Source: Nitrincola salilacus
Lineage (GTDB): Bacteria; Pseudomonadota; Gammaproteobacteria; Pseudomonadales; Balneatricaceae
DNA length: 64,000 nt
NCBI RefSeq assembly: GCF_046271865.1
Contig: NZ_CP176580.1
Span: 1,736,001-1,800,000 of the forward strand
Direction of reading: 5' to 3'
A program made the position numbers and the translations under genes. This document shows positions 52,067 to 61,285 of this stretch, piece after piece (position 1 is the stretch's first letter; each line of letters starts with the position of its first letter). The notes beneath the pieces were generated by a model. That model ran no database searches. It was given only the letters and a program-made list of their open reading frames with translations, and was not told the origin of the DNA.

Positions 52067-52342
52067 ATGGAAGCTGAAGATTTCCCCAAAGAAACATTCA
52101 TTAAAATAACCCTCGGCCACCTGCTGCTTGCCTGGGAGGTCTTGTCTGATAAATTCTCGGACTTGCAGTCACACGATAGTCTTTCAGAAGAAGAAAGAAG
52201 AGCCATTTGGGGTTTAGCGGACTTGCTTGAAAATTCACTAGCTGAAAATGGCGTCAATGGAAAGCCCCAAGCAGAATGGGCGGCGCTTATCAGCAAAGCG
52301 AAAGAGTATATGAACACGGTTCCTGTTGATTTCCTTGAATAG
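52067..52342 (+). CDS. Cassette 6: small acidic protein of unknown function
   Basis: 91 residues from the ATG at 52067 (AAGGA nine bases upstream). Mostly helical and acidic (LSEEERRAIWGLADLLENSL). No domain recognised. Cassette 52039-52428; its attC is interrupted by the group II intron. Confidence 0.7.
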   Translation: MEAEDFPKETFIKITLGHLLLAWEVLSDKFSDLQSHDSLSEEERRAIWGLADLLENSLAENGVNGKPQAEWAALISKAKEYMNTVPVDFLE

Positions 52343-53992
52343 CCTCGTGCCGTGAGGAACATAACAATTGGTTCAAACCGTTCGCTGCGCTCACTGGGAC
52401 GGGCTAAAGCCCGCCCCTTAACCAAACGTGTGTGCCAGGCATGGCACTTAACTAGCGAGGTGGAAGTCCTCGTACCAGGTATTCGCAGAGCCGAAGGTTA
52501 GCCAAAGGGCAAGGTTGTGATCGTGAGGTCATGGCTGGAGGAAGCCCAAGGCGAAATCGCGGGGCGATGAACAAGAACCGGATATGAGGTGTGATCTAGG
52601 CGGGGCCAGCGGGCACGTGACTGTTAAGCCCTCCATCTGCAACGGGCCTAGGTTTTATAAATTCGGCGTCTACGCGAGGAAAGTTAAGTGCCTTACCCTG
52701 GGAGATCTGCACTGTGTTGATGGACCAACTGACGCCAAAGCAATTAGGCGTGATCGCAATGCAGAAGTCAGCAGAGGGCATAGTAAATGAGACTCTTGCT
52801 CATTGAAGGCCCGAACATTTCTGGTATGGACTGATTGAATGAGAACGGATAATGCACCTGACCCACTCGATAAACGAGCATCACACTCTGTGATGGGTGA
52901 AATCCGTGCTGCTGAAAATCCTGTTCAATTACCAATCATTGAAAGCTCATTGATGGAGCAAGTACTTGATAGGAACAATCTGGTACGAGCTTTACAACAA
53001 GTGAAACGCAACAAGGGTGCGGCGGGCATTGATGGTATGACGACGGATCAACTGTCGACCTACCTCCATACCCACTGGCCTGAACTCAGGGAGCGCCTGA
53101 CCAGTGGTAAATACTCGCCACAAGCGGTTAGGCGGGTTGAAATTCCTAAGGCTGACGGGAAGCTTCGCAAGTTGGGTATACCGTAACCGTTCATTCTAAG
53201 GCGTCATTGACATTGTGACGACTGTAACCGGCAATGCCTCATATCAACGGACGATTGAGCATTTAGGATTTTTTCCTATATACACCCAGATAGTCAGGCG
53301 ATAAGGTTATATCAGACAGAGGGGCCAGGGACGGCCGAACTCTCAAGACGAGAGCCTCTGTCCCTTTTCAGGACGAGACGAGCGCTGCAGGGATGCAGCG
53401 GAACCGTCAATCCGTGATGCGCTCTACCGCTCGGTACAGGTCCGACCGCAGTGGCTGCTCCGCGAACCGCTGCTTCCACACACGTGGTGTCAACTCCAGT
53501 ACACGGCTGGCCGGATGCTCATTTACCCGCAGCAGTACGTCAGTCAAATAGGTATAGGGGTCGATTCCGTGCAGTTTACAGGTGCTGATCAGGCTCTGGA
53601 TAATACCCACATGTTCGGCACCCAGCTCCGTCCAACAGAACAACCAGGCTTTACGCCCCATTGGGATCGGACGCAGGGTTCGCTCCAGATGATTGGTATC
53701 CAGCGGCACCTCCGGATCCTCCAGGAATACCCGTAGCTCTGTCTTCCGTTTCAGCACGTAATGAACCGCTTGCAGCAACGGATTCTTCGGCGTCAGATCG
53801 TTGCGTTGTAACTGGCGCTCACACCACTCGAAGAAGGTGTCCACCACGGGTTTGCTGCACGCCAGTCGATACAGATGTTTCTTCTCACTGCTCAGGCCTT
53901 GTGACCGGATCTGCTCCCGCTCTGTTAGCCTAGTTGTCCAGTTGGCGATTTCGCCAAATCTTAACACCAGAGCGGGTGGAATGTGAGCTTGT

Positions 53993-54499
53993 ATGCCCCG
54001 TTATTCCGATGAACGTAAGGCGGCTGTACTGAAAAAGCTACTGCCACCGGTCAGTCGCTCTGTCACATCTGTTTCCTCCGAGGAAGGCATTTCAGATGTG
54101 ACCCTGTATAGTTGGTTAAAACAGTGCCGACAAAAAGGAGTGCCTGTGCCAGGCGACCGTAATATAGCTGATGATTGGCCCCCAGAGTCCAAGCTGGCCG
54201 TCGTGATCGAAACGGCGAGTCTTTCTGAAGCTGAACTGAGCCACTATTGCCGCGAAAAGGGCTTATATGTAGAGCAGGTTCAACGCTGGAAAGCCGCCTG
54301 CCTTCAGGGCGCATCACAGCAAAAAGGCCAGGATCAGGTACTTCAGAAACAGCAGCGCCAGGATAAAAAAACCATTAAGCGATTACAGGCTGAAGTGCGC
54401 CGTAAAGATCGTGTACTCGCTGAGACCACGTCACTGCTGGTACTCTCAAAAAAGCTCGAAGCCTTGTATGGGACAGATCCGGACAACGAGGACAGCTAA
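53993..54499 (+). CDS. IS3-like OrfA (copy A)
   Basis: 168 residues. Helix-turn-helix region (SSEEGISDVTLYSWLKQCRQKG) and a C-terminal charged coil (KKTIKRLQAEVRRKDRVLAE). A slippery heptamer A_AAA_AAG (54448-54454) near the 3' end lies where the -1 frame is open into orfB, so an OrfAB fusion by frameshifting is expected. Confidence 0.82.
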   Translation: MPRYSDERKAAVLKKLLPPVSRSVTSVSSEEGISDVTLYSWLKQCRQKGVPVPGDRNIADDWPPESKLAVVIETASLSEAELSHYCREKGLYVEQVQRWKAACLQGASQQKGQDQVLQKQQRQDKKTIKRLQAEVRRKDRVLAETTSLLVLSKKLEALYGTDPDNEDS

Positions 54500-54525
54500 C
54501 CCCGCTGCACGATCGTACAAGGTTA

Positions 54526-55560
54526 TTGGCATGCTTTGATGAAGCCGTTACCACAGGGGCTTCTCGCTATCAGGCTGCTGCAGTGGTCGGGATCAGTCAA
54601 CGGACATTGAAACGTTGGCGCTCAGCAGATGGCTCTATCAATAAAGATCAACGCCCAGAGGTTAAACCCATCGTCCAGCCACACCAGCTCACAGAGGATG
54701 AGGAGCATCAGATCATGACGACCTGCAATCTGCCGGAATACCAGAGCCTGCCGCCGTCTCAGGTCGTTCCCTTACTGGCAGACAAGGGTCTTTATCTGGC
54801 CTCGGAATCTACCTTTTATCGTGTGCTGAAAAAGCATGAACAGCTCAATCATCGTGGTCGCGCACAGGCCGCCAAAAAGGTCGCGCTGCCCACCAGTTAT
54901 ACCGCCTCACGTCCTAACGAAGTATGGAGTTGGGACATTAGCTACTGCGCCTCAACCGTGAAGGGGCAGCACTGGTATCTGTATTTAATCCTGGACATTT
55001 ACAGCCGCAAAATCGTGGCATGGGAAGTCCATGAAGCCGAGTCTGGTGAGCTGGCAAAACACCTGATAGAGCGGGCACTGATCCGTGAGGGATGTTGGCA
55101 TACCCCACCGGTGTTGCACTCGGATAATGGCGCCCCGATGACATCTTATACACTGCGGACACGACTGGCTGAGTTGGGGATGCTGATGTCACATAGCCGC
55201 CCGCGCGTCAGCAATGATAATCCTTACTCTGAGTCGCTCTTCAGAACGGTTAAATACTGCCCGCAATGGCCCGCAAACGGCTTTGCATCCCTTCAGGCTG
55301 TTCGTGACTGGATGCTAGCCTTTGAGCACGCCTACAATGGCCGCCATCTGCACAGTGGCATCAACTTCGTGACGCCTAACAGCCGACATCAAGGCGACGA
55401 CTCAGCACAGCTGCTCAAACGCAAAGCCGTGTATGAAGAAGCGAAACGGAAAAACCCTGCCCGTTGGTCAGGTGAGACCAGAAACTGCTCACCCAAGGGG
55501 GCTGTGTCACTGAATCCGGCAAAGCTAGAGGAGATGGTGATCAACAAATTAGCTGCCTAA
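54526..55560 (+). CDS. IS3-like transposase OrfB (copy A)
   Basis: 344 residues from a TTG at 54526; the frame is open back to the slippery site. rve-type DDE integrase core: Asp in VWSWDISYC, Asp in VLHSDNGAPM, Glu in DNPYSESLFRT. It catalyses transposition, probably as the C-terminal part of OrfAB. Confidence 0.88.
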   Translation: MACFDEAVTTGASRYQAAAVVGISQRTLKRWRSADGSINKDQRPEVKPIVQPHQLTEDEEHQIMTTCNLPEYQSLPPSQVVPLLADKGLYLASESTFYRVLKKHEQLNHRGRAQAAKKVALPTSYTASRPNEVWSWDISYCASTVKGQHWYLYLILDIYSRKIVAWEVHEAESGELAKHLIERALIREGCWHTPPVLHSDNGAPMTSYTLRTRLAELGMLMSHSRPRVSNDNPYSESLFRTVKYCPQWPANGFASLQAVRDWMLAFEHAYNGRHLHSGINFVTPNSRHQGDDSAQLLKRKAVYEEAKRKNPARWSGETRNCSPKGAVSLNPAKLEEMVINKLAA

Positions 55561-56713
55561 GCGCAGCTTTATGGACAACTGGGTTGAAAACTACCGTGCT
55601 CCTCGATTCGGTACAGTTCAGCGATATGATCCAGCGCCTGGCGTACCGCCGCTGGCTCGTCCTGCTCCGCCTCAAGGAACTGACGACGGCTGTGTACCCA
55701 GCACTGAGCATGGGTGATCCCAGCATTCTGTTCAGCATAGCAGGCATAAGCCGCATAGCCGTCGCTGATCAGTGTGCCGGTGAACTGTTTCTTCAGGACG
55801 GCCTCGATATGCTGTCGTCCCCGACTGGCGGAGAAGGTGAACACCACTTCGTCCTGATCACCATACAATGGCCAGAACCAGCTCTGCTTCAATTTGCCTT
55901 TCGCGGCCTTGCCCGCTTTGATCGGGGTTTCATCCATCGCCAACACCTGGCTGCGCAGCACATTGATCAGTTGGGCATCCACGATTGGCCGCAGAAGTTC
56001 GATGGCGCGTTTGACCAACGTGGTCAGGGTCGCCCGGCTCAGCGTGATACCAGCCTGAGTGATACGTTGGTGCTGACGGTGCAACGGCAGGTGATACAGG
56101 AACTTGTCGACCAGCAGACCTGACAGCAGACTGACATCTGCCAGGCTACGATCCAGCACATTGCTCGGAGCCGGGCTGGGCAGTGGCTGATCAGCGCCCT
56201 TGCGTTTGACCACCGGACGGTTGTACTGCAGCACCACATAGCTCGCCGGACGCTGGGCCAGTCGGAAGGTGCTTTTGGTGCCGATGATCTCGAACTGCTC
56301 CGCGTCAGCACTCTCCAGTTCTGGTGCGGGTAGTTCGATCACTTCAACCGGCACCTCGCTATTAAAGCGCAGGCCAGTGTCGTTGACGCAGTCGTCGGGA
56401 CGTTGTTTGAGTGCTGTGCCACGCTGGTAGGTGATCGTGACCTGTTCGCCTTCTGGCTCCGTCAGCGGAGGCACTTCGCCCAGCAGGCTGGGCTGATGAG
56501 GATTGTCGACCGGACGCTTCTCCGATGTCTCGCCGAACAGCTGCTTCTCGAACCAGGCAACCCGACGTTTCAAAGCCGCGTTTTCATCACGCAGTACACC
56601 GTTCTCGGCGTTCAGGCGTGCCAGCTCTGCGACCGTCAGGTCGTCATCGGAGCAAGTTGTTTGAAGGGGTGTCGACATCATTTTCATGGCGGTGGATTAT
56701 ACCAGAACCGGTC

Positions 56714-57061
56714 TTACATCGGGTGTTGATAGCGTTTGTATTGACGGGTTTTTTGCACTTCAACGCCATCCAGAATCAGTTGCAGGTCGGTCCAGCTCAA
56801 GGCACGTTGTCCGCTCGATGAGGGGCTCACGCGGAACTGCCCCTGTTCCAGCCGCTTGCTCCATAGGCAATAGCCGGACGGTTCAAAATAGAGCACCTTC
56901 ATATGGGTCTTACGCCGATTAACGAAGACGAAATACTGACCACTGAGCGGGTTGAGATCAAGCTGGTTCTTCACCAGTGCGCTCAGCCCCTGAAACGATT
57001 TGCGCATATCGGTCGGTTGGGTGCAGAGCCAGATCCGAGCCAGATTGCCGGGCGCGAACAT
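56714..57061 (-). CDS. tnpB: IS66 accessory protein TnpB
   Basis: 115 residues, IS66 Orf2 family. The characteristic start LARIWLCTQPTDMRKSFQGLSALV and YFVFVNRRKTHMKVLYFEPSGYCLWSKRLEQG are clear. It is required with TnpA for IS66 transposition. Its start overlaps the tnpA stop. Confidence 0.93.
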   Translation of the reverse strand: MFAPGNLARIWLCTQPTDMRKSFQGLSALVKNQLDLNPLSGQYFVFVNRRKTHMKVLYFEPSGYCLWSKRLEQGQFRVSPSSSGQRALSWTDLQLILDGVEVQKTRQYKRYQHPM

Positions 57062-57354
57062 CAGGGGCGACTCAGGCGTAGTTCGATGCCCTCGCCCAGG
57101 CTGAGTACGATCGACCAGCCACTCCCTGGGCTACTGGCTGACAAGGTACCGAGGTCAATGAAGGTCGCGTCTTCTGGTCTCTGGTATTGAGGGGCTGGAA
57201 GCCGCTCAGCTGCCAGCCGTTTGCGCCAGTTGCAGAAGCTGGCATAGCCTACGGCCATCTCTTCACAAAAGCGGGAGGCAGACAGGCCACTATCATGCCA
57301 CTGATCGATAATGACTTGCCACTGTTGTGGGGTACGGCGGGTGTACTGCTTCAT
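57061..57354 (-). CDS. tnpA: IS66 accessory protein TnpA
   Basis: 97 residues. Helix-turn-helix region (WQVIIDQWHDSGLSASRFCEEMAVGYASFCNWRKRL) followed by a variable tail. The first gene of the IS66 operon, overlapping tnpB by one base. Confidence 0.88.
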   Translation of the reverse strand: MKQYTRRTPQQWQVIIDQWHDSGLSASRFCEEMAVGYASFCNWRKRLAAERLPAPQYQRPEDATFIDLGTLSASSPGSGWSIVLSLGEGIELRLSRP

Positions 57355-57680
57355 GTGATGGTCTCCTGAAAGATGAAGAGACCAGCTTAGCGCGCGACAT
57401 ATGGGATGGGCAGAACGCCTTAGAATGAACGGTTACATACCGACGGTCATTGACCGCTTTCTCCAACAAGCCATTGCGCAAGTTATCAGCCAGCTCTGGG
57501 AACCGACCTTCCACCCCAACAGTTATGGCTTCAGACCACGGCGCAGTGCACACCAAGCCATCCGGCATGCACAAGCAGTAGTAGTGCAAGGTAAACACTG
57601 GGTTGTGGATCTGGATCTAGAAGCATTCTTTGATACCGTCAACCATGACCGGCTGATGTACCGTCTGGGAATGAAAATAC

Positions 57681-59413
57681 GTATCTATTCAGCCCAAAAT
57701 AACTAAAAAAGTACTTGACAGTGTTTTTGGCTAAAAACGTCCAGATCTCATCGCCGCCCTGGCTTCCATCATATGTACTTACCAAGCGCACCATTTAGCC
57801 CCGCAGTCGTTACAGATCAGACGATATCACTCCCTGCGAGGATGAATGCTTAAAACCGCTTAGAACGCATCACAGAGCGAAAAATCCGATCTGAAAAAAG
57901 CGTGCGATAATAAGCCATCAAACAGCAGGATTCAGGTCTATCTCATGAAGATCAGTGATATTGATGTCGACGCGATCATAGCGAATGCAAGGCAGCAACT
58001 TAAAGATGATGCATCTATTTCTCCATCGTTACGATCAACGTTTGAGATACTCCTGTTAATCATTCCAATCCTGCTAGGACGCGTCAACACCAACAGTCGC
58101 AATAGCAGCAAACCCCCGTCTCAGGATCCTGATCGCGTTAAAAAAGAACGCGCTAAAAGTGATCGTAAACCCGGCGGCCAACAGGGGCGTATCGGGAAAA
58201 CATTACAACCCGTGGATGATCCAGATGAGATCAACGTTGTTAAAATCGATCGTCGCACCTTGCCCAAGGGGAGCACTTACACGTTCGCTGGCTATGAGAC
58301 TCGGCAGGTCTTTGATATCGATATCAGTCGTCTCGTCACAGAGTACCGTGCTGAAATCCTTGAAGATGAACAGGGTAATCGTGTCACCGCGCCCTTTCCA
58401 GAGGGTGTGAAATCGTCAGTTCAATATGGCCCTGTATTAAAGGCTCATGCGGTTTACTTATCCCTGTATCAGTTACTGCCGTATGACCGCGTACGTGAGT
58501 ACTTTGAAGATCAGCTCAGTATTCCGTTAAGTGTCGGTTCGTTATTTAACTTCAATAAAGAAGCCTTCGATAAAGCCGCGCCGTTTGAGTCATGGGTCAA
58601 ACAGCGTCTGACTCAGGCGCAGGTGATCCATGCCGATGAAACCGGTATCAATATTGGTGGAAAGCGTCATTGGCTGCATTGTGCATCCAATGAGTCACTC
58701 ACGTGGTTAGCACCTCACTCAAAACGAGGCAGTGAAGCCATGGATCAGATCGGCATCTTACCGCGCTTTACCGGTACGCTGTGTCATGATCACTGGAAAC
58801 CCTATTACCGCTATACCGATTGCCAGCATGCACTGTGTAATGCTCACCATTTGCGTGAACTTGAACGCGTCTGGGAGCAGGACAAACAAGCCTGGGCACA
58901 GCGCATGCAGACATTACTGTGCACCATGAATGATGCCGTCATCAATGCTGGCGGGTCAGTACCTGCCGATCAAGCGGAAGGTTGGCGTAAAGCTTATAGA
59001 GACTGTTTAAAGAAAGCGGATATTGAATGTCCGCCACCCGATGAAGTACAACGAGACGGCAAACGCGGTCGCCTTAAGCGCTCAACGGCACGAAATCTAC
59101 TTGAGAGGCTGAGGAACTTCGAAGCCGATGTGCTTAGATTTTTAGAGGATCCCCATGTGCCCTTTACCAACAACCAAGGTGAACGGGATATCCGGATGCT
59201 CAAGGTGCAGCAGAAAATATCAGGGTGCTTCCGGTCGCTGGAAGGTGCTCATATCTTCTGTCGTGTCCGGAGTTATTTATCGACTGCACGCAAGCAAGGA
59301 GTCAGCGGCTCGCAGGCTATGGCATCACTTTTTAAAGGAGAGCTGTTACCTTTTATGAATGCTGCCGATGATAATAAATAAACCTGCTGGGTCTATAATG
59401 GCTGAATAGTTAC
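57681..59413 (+). mobile_element. Single-gene IS66-family element
   Basis: 1733 bases with terminal repeats GTATCTATTCAGCC / GTAACTATTCAGCC and a perfect 8-base target duplication GAAAATAC (57673-57680 and 59414-59421), the size typical of IS66. It splits the third quarter of the reverse transcriptase gene. The left 264 bases before its gene hold no other frame. Confidence 0.93.
57945..59381 (+). CDS. IS66-family transposase (single-ORF type)
   Basis: 478 residues. N-terminal coil and NTNSRNSSKPPSQDPDR, zinc-binding-like region, then the DDE core with VIHADETGINIGGKRHWLH, TLCHDHWKPYYRY, and CNAHHLRELERVWEQ, and the C-terminal PFTNNQGERDIRMLKVQQKISGCFR. It resembles IS66 members without tnpA and tnpB (ISBst12 type). 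Intact. Confidence 0.93.
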   Translation: MKISDIDVDAIIANARQQLKDDASISPSLRSTFEILLLIIPILLGRVNTNSRNSSKPPSQDPDRVKKERAKSDRKPGGQQGRIGKTLQPVDDPDEINVVKIDRRTLPKGSTYTFAGYETRQVFDIDISRLVTEYRAEILEDEQGNRVTAPFPEGVKSSVQYGPVLKAHAVYLSLYQLLPYDRVREYFEDQLSIPLSVGSLFNFNKEAFDKAAPFESWVKQRLTQAQVIHADETGINIGGKRHWLHCASNESLTWLAPHSKRGSEAMDQIGILPRFTGTLCHDHWKPYYRYTDCQHALCNAHHLRELERVWEQDKQAWAQRMQTLLCTMNDAVINAGGSVPADQAEGWRKAYRDCLKKADIECPPPDEVQRDGKRGRLKRSTARNLLERLRNFEADVLRFLEDPHVPFTNNQGERDIRMLKVQQKISGCFRSLEGAHIFCRVRSYLSTARKQGVSGSQAMASLFKGELLPFMNAADDNK

Positions 59414-60192
59414 GAAAATACAAGATCAAACACTGCTGAAACTGATCAGGAAATACCTGAAAAGTCCCGTGCAGAAAGACCAGCAATTAACGGCGAGTAA
59501 GGAAGGCGCCCCACAGGGTGGCCCGTTATCGCCAGTACTGGCTAATATTGTATTGGACGAACTGGATTGGGAGCTGGAACAAAGAGGGCATTGCTTCAGC
59601 CGATACGCTGACGACTGTCAGATATTTGCTGGAAGCCAGCGATCAGCTGAGCGCATTAAAACGAGTGTGCAGCGATTTATCGAACGACGCCTCAGGCTCA
59701 GGGTTAATAACGATAAGAGCGCAGTAGACCGCCCTTGGAAACGGAGCTTTCTGGGGTTTACGGTTAGCCCACGACGCGATCATCGTATTAAGGTGGCTGA
59801 TAAAGCCATTGTTAAACTCAAAGAACGTGTCAGGGGGCTAAGTCGCCGAACGAGAGGCCATAACCTGTTGCATGTTATCGCAGACGTGAAGAAATACCTG
59901 CTTGGTTGGAAAGCGTACTTTGGCATTGCCGAGGTACTGAGCCCGCTGCGTGACATAGACAAATGGATCAGGCGGAAATTGCGTTGCTATATCTGGAAGC
60001 AATGGGGTCGTAGTGGGTACCGCAAACTACGTCATTTAGGGGTAGATCGCTGGACGGCGTGGAATACGGCTAAATCTGCTCATGGACCCTGGCGCTTAAG
60101 CAAAAGCCCCGCGCTTTACAGGGCGTTGCCGAACAGATATTTTGCCAACTTGGGGCTGCCATCATTGGTGGCATGAGGAACAGTGAGGAAAT

Positions 60193-60268
60193 GAACCGCC
60201 GTGGTACGTGACCCGTATGCCCGGTGGTGTGGGAGGAGGGGCATTGTGAGGTGCCTCCCTATCCCGAT
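60193..60268 (+). other. Group II intron domains V and VI
   Basis: Domain V: ACCGCCG (60195-60201) pairs with CGGTGGT (60222-60228), with an inner hairpin GGTACG-TGAC-CCGTATGCC. Domain VI: GGGAGG pairs with CCTCCC. The final bases CCGAT end the intron at 60268. This is the catalytic and branch-point part of the ribozyme. Confidence 0.75.
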
Positions 60269-60294
60269 TATGGTTTTCCCGGTGGGAGGTATCA

Positions 60295-60588
60295 GTGCAA
60301 GACAATGAGATCGTAATCGGCATTGCCTGGTTTCAACCTGAAAGCTGGGAGCGGTTAAAGAAAATCGCTGATGATCGTGCTGATTTAGATGATAGTTACG
60401 ACGAGTGGAAGAAAAATGCAAACGCGGCACTAAGTGATATTCGCGCTACGGGTAAGATAGTTAAAAGGGTAAATGTTGATATTGACGAGCTACTTAGCTG
60501 GTGTAAGGCTCAAAATAAGCCGGTCAATTCAGCTTCACGGGCACAGTTTGTATCGGGGAAGTTACGTGTCAAACCCAATAAACCATAA
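60295..60588 (+). CDS. Cassette 7: small protein of unknown function
   Basis: 97 residues from a GTG at 60295 with GGGAGG seven bases upstream. The sequence (IVIGIAWFQPESWERLKKIADDRADLDDSYDEWKKNA) is helical and charged. No domain recognised. The intron ends 26 bases before the start, so the gene keeps its own ribosome binding site. Confidence 0.75.
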   Translation: MQDNEIVIGIAWFQPESWERLKKIADDRADLDDSYDEWKKNANAALSDIRATGKIVKRVNVDIDELLSWCKAQNKPVNSASRAQFVSGKLRVKPNKP

Positions 60589-60672
60589 CAAGGCCAGTCA
60601 GCAACGGCCACTGCGTGGCCTGGACCTCAAATCCGCTGCGCGGCTTTTCGGCCGCTGCTGGCGGCGTTATAT
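60581..60672 (+). other. attC of cassette 7
   Basis: Left end AAACCATAAC pairs with the cassette start GTTATGGTTT. Ends at core GTTATAT. The body holds AAGGCCAGTCAGCAACGG pairing with CCGCTGCTGGCGGC. Confidence 0.88.
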
Positions 60673-60695
60673 GTTGCTAGAAACGGGAGTATAAA

Positions 60696-61178
60696 GTGTC
60701 AGGTGTAGAAATTCGTCAAGCAATAATTGAAGACTCGGCTCTGATTCATAGGTTTATTACTGAGCTTGCCACTTATGAGAAAGCAGAGAATGAAGTATTG
60801 GCTACAGTTGCAGATATAGAAAATTCTTTATTTGGCGCCAAAACGACCACTAATGCCGTTATCTGTAGCTTCAATAACGAGCCTATTGGTTTTGCGGTCT
60901 ATTTTTTCAATTTCTCAACATGGCTCGGTAAGCATGGATTATATCTTGAGGATTTGTATGTTTCTCCTGATCACAGAGGCGTCGGTGCCGGCAAAGCTCT
61001 TCTGAAGCACCTTGCAAAAATCGCATTGTCGAAAAATTGTGGTCGCTTCGAGTGGAGCGTACTTGACTGGAACGAGCCGGCGATACAGTTCTATAAATCA
61101 ATAGGTGCAGAACCACAAAATGAATGGGTAGGCTATCGTTTGGCTGGAAAAGCACTTGAGGAATTTGCCTGTAGTTAA
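60696..61178 (+). CDS. Cassette 8: GNAT acetyltransferase
   Basis: 160 residues from a GTG at 60696. The acetyl-CoA loop is in LEDLYVSPDHRGVGAGKALLKHLAKIA, and WSVLDWNEPAIQFYKSIGAEP is the usual later block. Closest in appearance to diamine or small-molecule N-acetyltransferases; substrate unknown. Cassette 60667-61254. Confidence 0.9.
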   Translation: MSGVEIRQAIIEDSALIHRFITELATYEKAENEVLATVADIENSLFGAKTTTNAVICSFNNEPIGFAVYFFNFSTWLGKHGLYLEDLYVSPDHRGVGAGKALLKHLAKIALSKNCGRFEWSVLDWNEPAIQFYKSIGAEPQNEWVGYRLAGKALEEFACS

Positions 61179-61180
61179 CA

Positions 61181-61260
61181 GCATATAACCATCGGCTGCA
61201 CGGCGACCGATTTTCCGCCGCTTAGCGGCTCCAAACCGGCGCGTGAGCCGGGCGTTAGGT
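61181..61260 (+). other. attC of cassette 8
   Basis: Left end GCATATAAC is close to the reverse complement of the cassette start GTTATATGTT. Ends at core GTTAGGT. Body CCATCGGCTGCACGGCGACCG ... CGGCGCGTGAGCCGGGC. Confidence 0.85.
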
Positions 61261-61285
61261 GAGTCCTTGAACTAAGGATGTGCAC

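Larger units (their letters stand above)
53916..55596 (+). mobile_element. IS3-like element, copy A
   Basis: 1681 bases, flanked by the direct repeat TGCT (53912-53915 and 55597-55600). Inner inverted repeats share AGTTGTCC; the outermost 16 bases of each end match poorly. orfA and orfB are in the -1 relation with a slippery A_AAA_AAG. It is related to but not identical with copy B at 62079-63750. Confidence 0.82.
53407..56687 (-). pseudogene. tnpC: IS66 transposase TnpC, split by an IS3-like element
   Basis: N-terminal part 56687-55597 and C-terminal part 53915-53407. Removing 53916-55596 and one copy of the repeat TGCT restores a 531-residue frame reading ...LYRIEEQIRSQGL... across the joint. 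Visible: N-terminal leucine-rich coil and CHC-type region replaced by LLGEVPPL, DDE-type segments VLAMDETPIKAG, LISDGYAAY and the late PLDTNHLERTLRPIPMGRKAWLF. Confidence 0.88.
53183..57436 (-). mobile_element. IS66-family element with tnpA, tnpB and split tnpC
   Basis: Perfect terminal inverted repeats of at least 20 bases (GTAACCGTTCATTCTAAGGC at both ends). The flanking direct repeat is ATACC (53178-53182 and 57437-57441), five bases instead of the eight usual for IS66. It carries tnpA, tnpB and tnpC on the minus strand, and an IS3-like element inside tnpC. The left 220 bases (53183-53406) hold no gene, only a long imperfect hairpin around 53328-53375. Confidence 0.9.
52839..60176 (+). pseudogene. 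ltrA: Group II intron reverse transcriptase/maturase, split twice by IS66 elements
   Basis: Three segments: 52839-53182, 57442-57680 and 59422-60176. Joined after removing each IS and one target repeat they give one uninterrupted frame of 445 residues. Visible: QQVKRNKGAAGIDGMTTDQL, IPTVIDRFLQQAIAQVI, SYGFRPRRSAHQAI, DLDLEAFFDTVNHDRL, GAPQGGPLSPVLANIVLDEL, the catalytic FSRYADDCQIF, then the maturase region (LRHLGVDRWTAWNTAKSAHGPWR). All conserved blocks and the YADD residues are kept, so loss of function is due only to the insertions. Confidence 0.9.
52430..60268 (+). mobile_element. Group II intron in attC, carrying nested IS elements
   Basis: The 5' end reads GTGTGCCAGG, close to the group II consensus GTGYG. 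A structured region (52430-52838) precedes the reverse transcriptase gene. Domain V lies at about 60193-60230 (ACCGCCG pairing with CGGTGGT) and domain VI at about 60231-60262, with the 3' end CCCTATCCCGAT at 60268. Without the two IS66 insertions and one copy of each target repeat the intron is 1839 bases, a normal size. It runs in the same direction as the cassette genes. Confidence 0.88.
52361..60274 (+). other. attC of cassette 6, split by group II intron
   Basis: The left 69 bases (52361-52429) and the right bases from 60269 join as ACGT|TATGG, restoring core GTTATGG. Cassette 7 then starts GTTATGGTTT, the reverse complement of the left end of its own attC (AAACCATAAC). This independently fixes both the intron ends and the cassette boundary. 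Confidence 0.9.

Noticed and set aside
52051..52425. 124-residue minus-strand frame over cassette 6
   Set aside because: Runs through the attC palindrome and opposite a better-supported plus-strand gene with its own ribosome binding site.
49457..53182. Anti-phage defence system among the cassettes
   Set aside because: No nuclease, helicase, kinase, RM or TIR-type motif was recognisable in the cassette proteins; the reverse transcriptase belongs to the group II intron, not a retron or DRT.
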